Below are positions 43,049 to 52,076 of a stretch of 62,516 nt of DNA, piece by piece. The stretch covers positions 1-62,516 of the forward strand of contig CAYPWJ010000007.1 of assembly GCA_964414415.1 (NCBI GenBank), given 5' to 3'. The notes beneath the pieces were generated by a model that did no database searches, was not told the DNA's origin, and saw nothing but the letters and a program-made list of their open reading frames with translations. The DNA is from CAZESS01 sp964414415. Its GTDB lineage: Archaea; Thermoplasmatota; E2; UBA202; DSCA01. Made by a program: the position numbers and the translations under genes. Numbering within the stretch: position 1 is the stretch's first letter; every line of letters begins with the position of its first letter.

Positions 43049-45202
43049 TCAATGGATGGACGTACCAGCAGCAACCGCCCTGTCAGGCCGGATGACACCA
43101 TCCCCATCGCGGAGTTCACGGCCGCCGCAGACAGCCGCACCATTCTCGGTGACCTCCAGCGCCAGGCTCTCCAGCACCTCGACGTCAACCTCGTCAGCAG
43201 GCGCTGGATGCACGCCGGCAGGCGCCACCTGGCATCCGGGTTCATCCCCAGCGACGAGGAGCGACGGCGTCCCATCGTCAGCGGCCAGCAGCATCCCCCG
43301 GGAGCGGACGCCGCGGATGACCGCTGGCTTCATGTTGACCACGACGACGATACGGCGACCCTCCAGCTCGCCGGCATCGTACCAGGGCTTGATGCCCGCG
43401 ACGATGCGCCGTGTGCCCACGTCTCCGACGTCAAGGTCGAGCACGTAGAGCCTGTCGGCGTCGGGATGCTCCCGTACCTGTGTTATCTTCGCCACGCGCA
43501 GGTCGAGCTTATCGCAGTCATCCACCGCCGCTCCATCTCCGGATGCATCCTTTTTGAGGTCGTCCACGTCGATGGTGTCGAACAGCGGCGTCGGTGTCTC
43601 CAGCGTCACGGCAACGAGATCCTCAAGGGCGGCATCCCAGGGCTGCTCTCTGACCGCGCCGGGCTGCCCCAGCATGTTCCATATGCGCTGTCCCGCGTGC
43701 GGCAGATATGGCGTCGCATACACGGCGAGGGCCTTCACCAGCCGCAGAGAGACATGCAGCACCGTGGCGCATCGCTCCCGCTGTCCGTCGACGAGATTCC
43801 AGGGCTCCTGCTCGTTGAGATATCGGTTGCCGCGCTGCGCCAGCCCGATGAGCTCCTTTATGCCCTCCTTGAGCCGGACGCTCTCGATCGCCTCGCTCAT
43901 CGCCGTACCGGTGTGCTCGATCGCCGCCAGCACCGCTTCATCGCCGTCGGTGAGCTCGCCCTCCGGAGGTATCTCGCCGAAATGCTTGGCGGTAAAGGTC
44001 AGCACGCGATGCACGAAGTTGCCGAAGGTGCCGACCAGTTCGTTGTTGGTCTTCGCCTCGAAGTCTTCCCAGTTCCAGTCGGTGTCATGCTTCTCCGGCA
44101 TGTTTATGGAGAGGTAATAGCGGATGGTGTCGGGGGCAAATCGCTCCAGCACGTCCGGGATCCAGACGCCGATGTCCTTCGACTTGGAGAACTGCTCCCC
44201 GGAGAACGTCAGGTACTCGTTGGCGGGCACGTCGTAGGGCAGCGCCAGGTCGCCGTGGGCCATCAGCATCGCCGGCCATATGATGGTGTGAAAGGGGATG
44301 TTGTCCTTCGCCAGGAAATAATAGTGCCGCGCGTCGCTTTGCCACCAGTCACGCCACGCCGCGGGCGAGCCCTGCTGCTCGGCCCATTCCTTGCTGGCCG
44401 ACAGGTAGCCCATGACCGCCTCAAACCAGACGTAGAGCCGCTTGTCCTCGTAGCCCTCTAATGGGACAGGGATGCCCCACTCGAGGTCACGGGTCACCGC
44501 GCGGTCTTCCAGCCCCTCCCGAATCCAGTTGCGGGTGAACGTGATGACGTTGCTCCGCCAGAAGTCCTTGTCCTCCAGCCATGCAAGCAGCTCCTCCTGG
44601 AACGTGGAGAGCTCGAAGAACAGATGCTCGGTCTCACGCATCACCGGCATCTCGCCGCAGAGCTTGCAGCGCGGCTCAATTATCTCGCCGGCCTCCAGCG
44701 TCTTGCCGCAGTCCTCACACTGGTCGCCCCTGGCATGGCCGCCGCAATATGGGCAGGTTCCCTCCACGTAGCGGTCCGGCAGATAGCGCTCGCAGCGCTC
44801 GCAGTAGGGCGACTCCATCGTCTCCGGATAGATGTACCCGTTCTCGTCGAGCTTGAGGAAAAAATCCTGCACCTCCCGCTTGTGGAACTCTTTGCTGGTC
44901 CGCGTAAAGTTTTCCAGCTCGATTCCCAGCGCAGCTATGTTCTCCACGTGCTGCCTGTTGTAGCGGTCGGCGATGTCCCGCGGGGTGACGCCTTCCTGCT
45001 CGGCTTTCAGCATGATGGGGGTGCCGTGCTCGTCGCTTCCGGAGACCATCAGGACCCGGTTCCCCTGCATCCGGTGGTAGCGGCCGAAGATGTCAGCCGG
45101 CAGCAGGCAGCCGACGACGGTCCCGAGGTGGAGCGGCCCGTTGGCGTACGGCCAGGCGACGCCGATGAATATGCGTTCGCTGTCCGTTGCTTCATTGATC
45201 AT
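43049..45202 (-). CDS. metG: methionyl-tRNA synthetase
   Basis: Class I synthetase of 717 aa. The HIGH-equivalent is GPLHLGTV near residue 20, zinc knuckles include CERCERYLPD, CPYCGGHARGDQCEDC and CKLC, and the KMSKS-equivalent is FSKSKD. The anticodon-binding helical region follows, then a C-terminal EMAPII-like tRNA-binding domain (KLDLRVAKITQVREHPDADRL). About 45 extra residues follow it, beyond the usual end. An ATAACGTCCC/GCTAAATAAC box lies near 45232-45241 on the minus strand. Confidence 0.95.
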   Translation of the reverse strand: MINEATDSERIFIGVAWPYANGPLHLGTVVGCLLPADIFGRYHRMQGNRVLMVSGSDEHGTPIMLKAEQEGVTPRDIADRYNRQHVENIAALGIELENFTRTSKEFHKREVQDFFLKLDENGYIYPETMESPYCERCERYLPDRYVEGTCPYCGGHARGDQCEDCGKTLEAGEIIEPRCKLCGEMPVMRETEHLFFELSTFQEELLAWLEDKDFWRSNVITFTRNWIREGLEDRAVTRDLEWGIPVPLEGYEDKRLYVWFEAVMGYLSASKEWAEQQGSPAAWRDWWQSDARHYYFLAKDNIPFHTIIWPAMLMAHGDLALPYDVPANEYLTFSGEQFSKSKDIGVWIPDVLERFAPDTIRYYLSINMPEKHDTDWNWEDFEAKTNNELVGTFGNFVHRVLTFTAKHFGEIPPEGELTDGDEAVLAAIEHTGTAMSEAIESVRLKEGIKELIGLAQRGNRYLNEQEPWNLVDGQRERCATVLHVSLRLVKALAVYATPYLPHAGQRIWNMLGQPGAVREQPWDAALEDLVAVTLETPTPLFDTIDVDDLKKDASGDGAAVDDCDKLDLRVAKITQVREHPDADRLYVLDLDVGDVGTRRIVAGIKPWYDAGELEGRRIVVVVNMKPAVIRGVRSRGMLLAADDGTPSLLVAGDEPGCQVAPAGVHPAPADEVDVEVLESLALEVTENGAAVCGGRELRDGDGVIRPDRAVAAGTSIH

Positions 45203-45368
45203 GGTAGCCCAACACCTGGAAAACAGGGACGTTATTTAGCATTTACTCATTACTCATGGCGTGTTTCACCGTGCTGCCTTGTCAGGGGAGCCCGAGGAGA
45301 CAAAGAAGACAGAGGAGACAGAGATGACGCCGTAAGGTTTTAATACAATGGTTGCATAGTAACACAGA

Positions 45369-45455
45369 AATTAGTGCATCATGTTCATCTCTTTACTCCT
45401 TTCCCCGAGCGTTGTAGGGAGCGTTGTAGGAGCACTGGCGCATGGTGTACTAATT
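45369..45455 (+). promoter_or_regulatory. structured 5' leader of dnaG (87-nt stem-loop)
   Basis: Segment 45369-45382 pairs over 14 positions with 45442-45455, with two G-U pairs. Inside are ACTCCT/AGGAG arms and a tandem repeat AGCGTTGTAGG (45408-45418, 45420-45430). The stem ends 17 nt before the dnaG ATG at 45473. A TTTTAATAC box at about 45336-45344 would start a transcript covering all of it. I do not recognise it as a known riboswitch. Confidence 0.5.
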
Positions 45456-45472
45456 GGAAATGAGTGATACAT

Positions 45473-46666
45473 ATGTCTATGGACCCATCATCAGCAAAAT
45501 ATCTGATTAAAGCACAGTTAAAGGTAGACGGAGCCGTCGAGAAATCAGACGTCATCGGCGCCATCTTCGGGCAAACCGAGGGACTCATCGGCGAGGACCT
45601 CGACCTGCGCGACCTGCAGAAGTCGGCACGCATCGGCCGCATCGAGGTGGACATCCACCAGAAGAAAGGCAAAAGCGAGGGAACACTTGAGCTTACCTCG
45701 GCCCTGGAAAAAGTGGAGACCGCTATCATCGCCGCGGCCATCGAATCGGTTGACCGCATCGGCCCATGCACGGCCGAGATATCCATCGACCAGGTGGAAG
45801 ACGTCCGTGTCTCTAAGCGCAAACAGGTCATCGAGCGGGCAAAGGAAATCGTGACCAACATCATCAGCGAGAGTAAAGAAGAAATCGAGGATATGGCCGA
45901 GACCATCCGGCAGTCCGTACAGGTCGAAGAAATCGAGCACTTCGGCAAGGAACACCTGCCGGCTGGACCGCACGTCGGGAAAAGCGATGCAATCATCGTC
46001 GTTGAAGGCCGCAACGACGTCCTCAACCTGCTGAAACACGGCATCAAGAACGCCGTCTCTGTCGAAGGCACCAGCGTCCCAAAGAGCATCGCCTCGCTGT
46101 GCAACGAGAAAATCGCCACTGCATTTGTCGACGGTGACCGCGGCGGCAAACTCATCCTGAAGGAGCTGCTACAGGTCGCCGACATCGACTTCGTTGCACA
46201 GGCACCCAAGACCCGGGAGGTCGAAGAGCTGCCCTACAAACTCATCATGAAGTCCCTGAAAAACAAGATCCCGGTGGAGCAGTACATGGAGAGCCATGGG
46301 ATGACCAAGTCCGATACCGGCGGCGGCAAAAAAAGCACCGAAACGAAAGGCGCAAAGAAATCCGGAAAAAAACTCAGCAAGCAACAACAGCGATATCAAG
46401 AAGTGCTTGAAGCCGTCAGGGACAACAACGAGGCGAAACTCCTCGACAGCAACGGCAAGGAAATCGACAGCGTCGGCGTGGACAAGCTGGTGGACACACT
46501 GGAAGACAAGAAGGCGCATACCGTCGTTTTCGACGGCATCATCACGCAGCGGCTGGTTGATATCGCCGCCGACAACAAGGTAGAAGCCCTGGTCGGCCGG
46601 CGGAAGGGAGAGCTCTCGAAGGTGCCGAAATCGCTGACCATTCTGACCGAAAACACGCTGGGCTGA
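45473..46666 (+). CDS. dnaG: archaeal DnaG-type primase
   Basis: This 397-aa Toprim protein has been linked to priming and to the archaeal exosome. The N-terminus KYLIKAQLKVDGAVEKSDVIGAIFGQTEGL is typical. The Toprim domain has IIVVEGRNDVLNLL and ATAFVDGDRGG acidic motifs. A Lys/Ser/Gly-rich linker (TGGGKKSTETKGAKKSGKK) precedes the C-terminal domain. I chose the ATG at 45473; an in-frame GTG at 45464 and ATG at 45479 are alternatives. Length fits archaeal DnaG. Confidence 0.93.
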   Translation: MSMDPSSAKYLIKAQLKVDGAVEKSDVIGAIFGQTEGLIGEDLDLRDLQKSARIGRIEVDIHQKKGKSEGTLELTSALEKVETAIIAAAIESVDRIGPCTAEISIDQVEDVRVSKRKQVIERAKEIVTNIISESKEEIEDMAETIRQSVQVEEIEHFGKEHLPAGPHVGKSDAIIVVEGRNDVLNLLKHGIKNAVSVEGTSVPKSIASLCNEKIATAFVDGDRGGKLILKELLQVADIDFVAQAPKTREVEELPYKLIMKSLKNKIPVEQYMESHGMTKSDTGGGKKSTETKGAKKSGKKLSKQQQRYQEVLEAVRDNNEAKLLDSNGKEIDSVGVDKLVDTLEDKKAHTVVFDGIITQRLVDIAADNKVEALVGRRKGELSKVPKSLTILTENTLG

Positions 46667-46684
46667 CCCGGCGGATGAGTGAGC

Positions 46685-47176
46685 ATGGCCGGTCTCGTTT
46701 ATGTCTACACCGGCGACGGTCAGGGAAAAACCACGGCAGCCCTCGGCCTCGCCGTCCGGGCGGCCGGCCACGGCAAGCCCGTCACGATCGTTCAGTTTCT
46801 CAAGAAAGGAGACTACGGCGAGACGAATATCCCCTGCCTCGACATCGAGCAATACGGGAGGCATGATTTCGTCATGGAGCCGACGGGGGTAGACCGCACG
46901 CTGGCGGAGCAGGGGCTCCAGGCCGCCGAGCGGGCATTGCGACGCCAGCCGTTCCTGCTCGTCCTCGACGAGGTCAACGTGGCTGTATCGCTGGGACTGG
47001 TCACCATCGAAGCGGTGCTCCGGCTTCTTGAAAAGCGGGAAGACACCCACGTCGTCCTGACGGGGCGGGATGCCCCACGGGCATTCATCGAGACGGCCGA
47101 CGTAGCCACCCGGATGCAGAAGATAAAACATCGCTACGACGACGGCAACGGGGCACGACAGGGACTCGAATACTGA
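46685..47176 (+). CDS. cobA: cob(I)alamin adenosyltransferase (CobA/CobO type)
   Basis: This enzyme transfers adenosyl from ATP to reduced corrinoid. The 163 residues have an N-terminal P-loop VYTGDGQGKTTAALGLAVRA, IVQFLKKGDYGE, and LLVLDEVNVAVSLGLV, the CobA/BtuR pattern. I used the ATG at 46685; a GTG at 46679 is in frame. It follows dnaG by 18 bp. A corrinoid-dependent step is thereby implied, though none of its users is in this window. Confidence 0.9.
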   Translation: MAGLVYVYTGDGQGKTTAALGLAVRAAGHGKPVTIVQFLKKGDYGETNIPCLDIEQYGRHDFVMEPTGVDRTLAEQGLQAAERALRRQPFLLVLDEVNVAVSLGLVTIEAVLRLLEKREDTHVVLTGRDAPRAFIETADVATRMQKIKHRYDDGNGARQGLEY

Positions 47177-48079
47177 CTACAGCAGCTTGGACACGCCATC
47201 GACGACATCCACTTCTTCCTCGAATCGTTCCACCGTCGCGGCCATGTCCTCTCTTGCTCCGTCAGTGAAGGCAACGCTATCCGAGGCTGTCATCCTTCCG
47301 ATGACGGTGGCAGCCGGAGACAGCTCGACTGTTCCCGCGTCGATGTCCCCGGCGATGTATGCATCCCCCACCCGGACGGTGCCGCCGGTGACGCCACCCT
47401 CAATACGGACGTCGTCGCCGATATAGGCGTCGCCGTCGGTGCGCAGCGACCCGGCGACAACCGTGCCATCCGCAACGACGATGTCGTCCTGTGCCGCCAT
47501 GTTCCCGACGACATGGGACCCCTCGCCGATGTGGAGCCCGCCGGCGATGGCGCTGCTGCTCCCGAGCCGTGAGCCATGTGGAAGGAAGAGGTACCGTTCA
47601 GCTATCGAGATAACGGCGCTTTCCCGCTCGTATTCCTGGAGAATGCGTTCTACTTCCTCGCTGTGTCCCCGCTTCATGAGTTCGAAGAGGTAGAGGAAGA
47701 CGTAGATGACCATCGGCAGCGGGTCCCGGATGTGTATCCACCCCTGCGCCTCGAAGCCCTCCCGTACCTTGACGTTGTCGCCGACGTCAAGGTCGCCCTG
47801 CAGCCGGAGCATACCGTCGATGGTGCAGCCTTCGCCGATGTAGGCGTCTCCGCCGCAGTGCACGTCGCCGTTGACCGTCGAGAAATGATCGATTCGGATG
47901 TCTCCGGCGGTGCTGAGCGACCCGGTGGCAGCACGTTCGCCGATGAAGCAACGCCCAGCTGCAATGGCATGCTCAACCAGGCAGTTGTTGCCGATAACCG
48001 CGTCGCCCTCCAGCTGTATGACGCCGCCGTCGAACCGGGTGCCCGGCGGTATAACGCATCGTGTCGTGTCGAATCCCAT
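47177..48079 (-). CDS. bactofilin-like beta-helix protein (two blocks)
   Basis: The 300-aa protein is mostly short repeated turns such as GDAYIGEGCTIDGMLRLQGDLDVGDNVKVREG and GDAYIGDDVRIEGGVTGGTVRVGDAYIAGDID. They form two right- or left-handed beta-helix blocks (about 10-110 and 175-290) separated by a hydrophobic/charged segment (RDPLPMVIYVFLYLFELMKRG...EEVERILQEYE). That fits polymer-forming bactofilin-type proteins. The ATG 48079 follows CTTTATACC by about 30 nt; the longer frame overlaps cutA and is rejected. Confidence 0.78.
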   Translation of the reverse strand: MGFDTTRCVIPPGTRFDGGVIQLEGDAVIGNNCLVEHAIAAGRCFIGERAATGSLSTAGDIRIDHFSTVNGDVHCGGDAYIGEGCTIDGMLRLQGDLDVGDNVKVREGFEAQGWIHIRDPLPMVIYVFLYLFELMKRGHSEEVERILQEYERESAVISIAERYLFLPHGSRLGSSSAIAGGLHIGEGSHVVGNMAAQDDIVVADGTVVAGSLRTDGDAYIGDDVRIEGGVTGGTVRVGDAYIAGDIDAGTVELSPAATVIGRMTASDSVAFTDGAREDMAATVERFEEEVDVVDGVSKLL

Positions 48080-48161
48080 CCAGCTGGTAATACAGCTGCC
48101 GGTATAAAGAGTATGCCATTTTTTCCGGCATGGTTTTAAAGCCTGCAGATCATTATAGCTC

Positions 48162-48470
48162 ATGGAACCGCTCGTCGTGTTGTGTACCTGCCCGGAAGAC
48201 GAGGCCCGCGATCTCGCGAGGGCGCTGCTCGAGGAGCGCCTCATCGCCTGCGCCACCATGTCCGGCGTGACCTCGCTCTACACCTGGCAGGGCGACATCC
48301 AGGAGGACACGGAGACGCTGCTGATGATGAAGACGACAGCGGAGCGATGGCCGGCGCTTCGTGACCACCTCACCGAGATCCACAGCTACGAGGTACCGGA
48401 GGTACTGGCGCTCCCGGTCAGCGATGGAAACGACGACTATCTGGCCTGGCTTGGCGATGTAGTGACATGA
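48162..48470 (+). CDS. cutA: CutA divalent-cation tolerance protein
   Basis: A 102-aa CutA1-type trimeric protein. It has VVLCTCPEDEARDLARALLEERLIACATM and YTWQGDIQEDTETLLMMKTT, then PEVLALPVSDGNDDYLAWL. Implicated in copper tolerance, though the mechanism remains uncertain. Its stop overlaps the next gene's ATG by 4 nt. Confidence 0.95.
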   Translation: MEPLVVLCTCPEDEARDLARALLEERLIACATMSGVTSLYTWQGDIQEDTETLLMMKTTAERWPALRDHLTEIHSYEVPEVLALPVSDGNDDYLAWLGDVVT

Positions 48471-49252
48471 ACGTCGTCACCCTCACCACCGACATCGGCT
48501 GGCGGTATGCAGCCCAGATGAAGGGACGTATCCTGTCAATTGCGCCTGACGCACAGGTTGTCGACATCGCTCACGACGTGGCGCCGCAGGACATCCACGA
48601 GGGAGCGTTTGTGCTCTATGCTGCGGCGCCTCTATTCGACGATGCAGTGCACGTCGCTGTCGTCGATCCCGGCGTTGGCACCGAACGCAGCGCCGTCATT
48701 GTCGCCTGTGACCGCGGCTATCTGGTCGGGCCTGACAACGGCGTGCTCATCCCGGCTGCCCGGGCGCTCGGCCTCCGGCAGGTGTACGAGATAACTTCCG
48801 GGGAGTACCGTGCCGGGGGGATAGCACCGACGTTTCACGGCCGGGACATCTTTGCACCGGCGGCGGCCCACCTGCTGCGGGGAACGCCGCCAGACGACCT
48901 CGGGGTTCCATGCAGCGAGTACGAGACCATTGACTTCCAGGATGGGCAGCGCGCCTCCGGCCGGGAGGGCTCCATCATCTACATCGACACGTTCGGCAAC
49001 CTCATCACGAGCCTCGAGCCTGACGCTCTCGATGCTGCATACGGCGACACCGTGGCCGTGACGGTGGCCGGCAGCCACCTGCAGCTGCCCTATCTTTCCA
49101 GCTACGGCCACGCCGGCGAGGACGCACTGCTGCTCACGGTGTCCAGCGCCGGGCTGCTCGAGGTGGCCCGCCGCAATGGAAGTGCGCGGCAGACGCTGCA
49201 GGTCGAGCGGGACGACCGCGTTATCATCGATGGAGAGGGACAAAAATTATAA
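48467..49252 (+). CDS. SAM hydrolase / adenosyl-chloride synthase family (DUF62)
   Basis: The 261-aa protein of the fluorinase/chlorinase fold. It has VTLTTDIGWRYAAQMKG, VDPGVGTERSAVIV and PDNGVLIPAARALG, with FHGRDIFAPAAAHL and TFGNLITSL. Archaeal members hydrolyse SAM to adenosine and methionine with hydroxide rather than halogenate. Overlaps cutA by 4 nt (ATGA). Length fits. Confidence 0.88.
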   Translation: MNVVTLTTDIGWRYAAQMKGRILSIAPDAQVVDIAHDVAPQDIHEGAFVLYAAAPLFDDAVHVAVVDPGVGTERSAVIVACDRGYLVGPDNGVLIPAARALGLRQVYEITSGEYRAGGIAPTFHGRDIFAPAAAHLLRGTPPDDLGVPCSEYETIDFQDGQRASGREGSIIYIDTFGNLITSLEPDALDAAYGDTVAVTVAGSHLQLPYLSSYGHAGEDALLLTVSSAGLLEVARRNGSARQTLQVERDDRVIIDGEGQKL

Positions 49253-49282
49253 ATCACGCCGGGCATTAAATACCCGGTTACC

Positions 49283-51196
49283 ATGAAACAAAAAATAACA
49301 GCCTTGCTGGTAGGGGCAGTATTTGTGTTAAGCGCATTTTCTACTCTTGCCGGTCCTGGTATAGATTCCGAGGCCGTTACCGACACGACTGACGCCGGTG
49401 CGGCCGAGGCGTCCACCACGATGCAGACCTATGATGTTGCGACACCTGATATTACTGCAACCGACACCGCCGCTACGGTTACGCTGGATGGCGCCACATA
49501 CACCCACGAGGCAGGATGCCCCGTCCTTCCATATGAAACGCGCACGATGACCTTTCCCTTTGGCACCCGAATCGTCGACGTAACAGCCACGGTTACCGGC
49601 CTTGAGACACGCCAGCTCGACCACGACGTCGTGCCGGCTGCCCCGGCAACGCCGCTCAACCGGGATGCACCTGCCGAGGCGGCAAAAGGCGCCGTCTACG
49701 CCAGCACGGAGCCATATCCATCTCAGTGGGTTCGCTGGCATACAGGTGGAGGGCTCCACAACGGCGAACACGCGACTATTCTCTCCATGCAGGTTTTCTC
49801 AGCCCGGTATATCCCCGCAGCTCAGAAGGTGCAGCAGGTCGATACCGTCCAGATAGAGGTGACCTATCAGGCGCCGGCTGAGCCGGTCGCCGTCGGTGGA
49901 GATAGCTTCGACCTGCTCATCGTTGCACCCGGCGAGTTCACCGACGCGCTGCAGCCGCTCGTGGAGCACAAGGAGCAGCATGACGTGGCCACCACGCTGG
50001 TGACCACCGACGAGATCTACTCGTCGGCGCAGGGACGAGACAACGCTGAGAAGATCAAGTATTACATCAAGGACGCCATCGAGGACTGGGGGATACAGTA
50101 TGTCATGCTCGTCGGCGGCCTGACGTCGCCTCTGGCAGGGCAGGATTGGCACGTGCCGGTTCGCTACAGCCACAACGAGATGAGAGGGGAGCCCACCTAT
50201 ATGAGCGACCTGTATTTCGCCGACGTGTACAACGCAACCGGGGGCTTCTGCAGCTGGGACAGCGACGGCGACGGCGTCTACGGCGAATGGAGATTCACCG
50301 GCAAAGACAAGATCGATGGATACCCGGATGTCTACGTCGGTCGGCTGGCCTGCCGCAACACCAGGGAGGTGGAGACCGTCGTCAACAAGATCATCACCTA
50401 TGAGACCACGGCGGCCGGCTCCGAATGGTTCAAACGCGTTGTGTTGCCCGCAGGCGACACCTTCAATGACCGTTCAGGGGAAAACTTCCTTGAAGGCGAG
50501 GTGACAACCCAGCGAACCGCCGAGATTCTCGATGGATTCGACCCGGTAAAGCTGTGGTGGTCGGAAGGCAACCTCAAGCAGTCAAAAATCGTCGACGCTA
50601 TCAGTGAGGGCTCAGGCTTCGTGCATTTCTCCGGCCACGGCAGCCCTGGCATGTGGATGGGCAAGGATTTCACCGACGACCCGAATGGCGAGTACATCCT
50701 GGGTCTCGAGCTCTACCACATGCAGATGCTCCAGAACGACGGCAAATACGGCATCTGGGTCATCGGCGGCTGCCACAACAGCATGTTCAACGCCACTCTG
50801 ATGGACAGCGCCAAGGGCTGCATCATGTCGCTCACCGGGAGCCCGACGTGGTACTGGATGCCGGTCCCTGAGAGCTTCGGCTGGTATCCTGTCAAGCTCC
50901 GCGGCGGCGGCGCCATCGGCACCATCGGTTGCACCGGGCTCGGCCTGGGTACGATAGGCGACAGCAACGAGGACGGTGTCCCGGACTGCATGCAGTTCCT
51001 GCTTGGCAACCTGGAACTCCGCTTCTTTGAGCAGTACGGCAACGAAGACGTTGACGTCCTCGGCGCGGCGTGGGGCAACGCCATCAGCGGGTACACCGAT
51101 GCGTTTCCACCGATGAACGACCAGGCGGACCTGAAGACCATCCAGGAATGGGCGCTCCTCGGTGACCCCAGCCTCAAGATAGGCGGCTACGAGTAG
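49283..51196 (+). CDS. secreted C25 (gingipain-like) cysteine protease, second copy
   Basis: This 637-aa paralogue of the 8548-10362 gene has a signal peptide (MKQKITALLVGAVFVLSAF), a propeptide-like region, and a catalytic domain starting DLLIVAPGEFTDALQPLVEHK. Catalytic His is 452 in HFSGHG and Cys 497 in VIGGCHNSMF. It ends ALLGDPSLKIGGYE, as in the first copy. It follows the SAM hydrolase by 30 bp but has its own AT-rich lead (ATTAAATACC). Confidence 0.88.
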   Translation: MKQKITALLVGAVFVLSAFSTLAGPGIDSEAVTDTTDAGAAEASTTMQTYDVATPDITATDTAATVTLDGATYTHEAGCPVLPYETRTMTFPFGTRIVDVTATVTGLETRQLDHDVVPAAPATPLNRDAPAEAAKGAVYASTEPYPSQWVRWHTGGGLHNGEHATILSMQVFSARYIPAAQKVQQVDTVQIEVTYQAPAEPVAVGGDSFDLLIVAPGEFTDALQPLVEHKEQHDVATTLVTTDEIYSSAQGRDNAEKIKYYIKDAIEDWGIQYVMLVGGLTSPLAGQDWHVPVRYSHNEMRGEPTYMSDLYFADVYNATGGFCSWDSDGDGVYGEWRFTGKDKIDGYPDVYVGRLACRNTREVETVVNKIITYETTAAGSEWFKRVVLPAGDTFNDRSGENFLEGEVTTQRTAEILDGFDPVKLWWSEGNLKQSKIVDAISEGSGFVHFSGHGSPGMWMGKDFTDDPNGEYILGLELYHMQMLQNDGKYGIWVIGGCHNSMFNATLMDSAKGCIMSLTGSPTWYWMPVPESFGWYPVKLRGGGAIGTIGCTGLGLGTIGDSNEDGVPDCMQFLLGNLELRFFEQYGNEDVDVLGAAWGNAISGYTDAFPPMNDQADLKTIQEWALLGDPSLKIGGYE

Positions 51197-51230
51197 CCAC
51201 CCTTTTTCCTTCTCTTTTTTGTTTTCTGCC
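51197..51230 (+). terminator. T-rich tract after the second C25 protease
   Basis: CCCTTTTTCC...TTTTTTGTTTTCTGCC right after the stop is a hairpin-free T-tract of the archaeal termination type. Confidence 0.45.
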
Positions 51231-51284
51231 TTCCACGAATTGTTTTTATAAACCAAGCTGATTATCCGGTGCCGCAGTGAAACG

Positions 51285-52073
51285 ATGCTCGGAAGTCTCG
51301 TCGAGGTCGCGATGCTCCTCGCTTTTGGATTCGGAGCCGGGCTGTTCGTGGGCACCGCCTCCGGAACGGCCGGCAGCATCCTGATTCCGAGCTTCACGCT
51401 TCTCATCGGCTACGCCACGCCGGACGCCATCGGTACCAGCCTCGCCGTCGACTGCGTCATCGGGGCCGTCGCGGGCGCCGTATATCTCAAAAATAGACAT
51501 GTCGACATCAAGCCCGCGATGCTGCTCGTCGTCGCCGGCCTGGCCGGGGCGCTGCTCGGCAGCCGATTCACCTCGTATACGCCCGAGGCTGGCCTCAACG
51601 CAATCCTGGGCTGCTTCCTCGTCGCCGTCGGTGCCACGCTCATAAAAAACGGGGCGCGGAAAAACATTCGCTACATCTCCCGGAACATCAAGTCACGGTT
51701 TTTCGCCCGGCACAAGCTTGCCTCGTTCCTCGCCCTCGGCCTCGTCGTGGGCCTCATCAGCGGCTTCATCGGGATGGGCGGCGGCCGGATGCTGGCGCTC
51801 ATCCTGATATTCGTCGTTGGCTACCGGGTCCATACGGCCATCGGTACCTCGCTCGTCATGATGGTTTTCATCGCCGGCACCGGGGCCGCTACCCATGCGT
51901 TCGCCGGGGAAATTGTTCTCAGGGCGGTGGCCCTCGCCGGTGTCGGGGCAGCAGCCGGTGCCCTTGTCAGCTCTCACGTTGCCAACAGGATCAACGAGGA
52001 CACGCTCGCCCGGGCGGTTGGCGTCATCGTCCTCACGCTGGGCTCGTTCCTCATCGTGAGCCTCTTCATGTGA
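51285..52073 (+). CDS. TauE/SafE-type sulfite/anion exporter
   Basis: The 262-aa membrane protein has about eight hydrophobic helices and the two family repeats, seen as GAGLFVGTASGTAGSILIPSF with GTSLAVDCVIGAVAG and GLISGFIGMGGGRMLALIL with GTSLVMMVFIAGTGA. It would move sulfite, sulfonate or another anion. A sulfotransferase gene converges 3 bp away, which suggests but does not prove a sulfur link. Confidence 0.87.
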   Translation: MLGSLVEVAMLLAFGFGAGLFVGTASGTAGSILIPSFTLLIGYATPDAIGTSLAVDCVIGAVAGAVYLKNRHVDIKPAMLLVVAGLAGALLGSRFTSYTPEAGLNAILGCFLVAVGATLIKNGARKNIRYISRNIKSRFFARHKLASFLALGLVVGLISGFIGMGGGRMLALILIFVVGYRVHTAIGTSLVMMVFIAGTGAATHAFAGEIVLRAVALAGVGAAAGALVSSHVANRINEDTLARAVGVIVLTLGSFLIVSLFM

Positions 52074-52076
52074 GAC

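Noticed and set aside
42923..44461. 512-aa frame opposite metG
   Set aside because: It is antisense to the well-supported metG and begins inside the IS4-like element.
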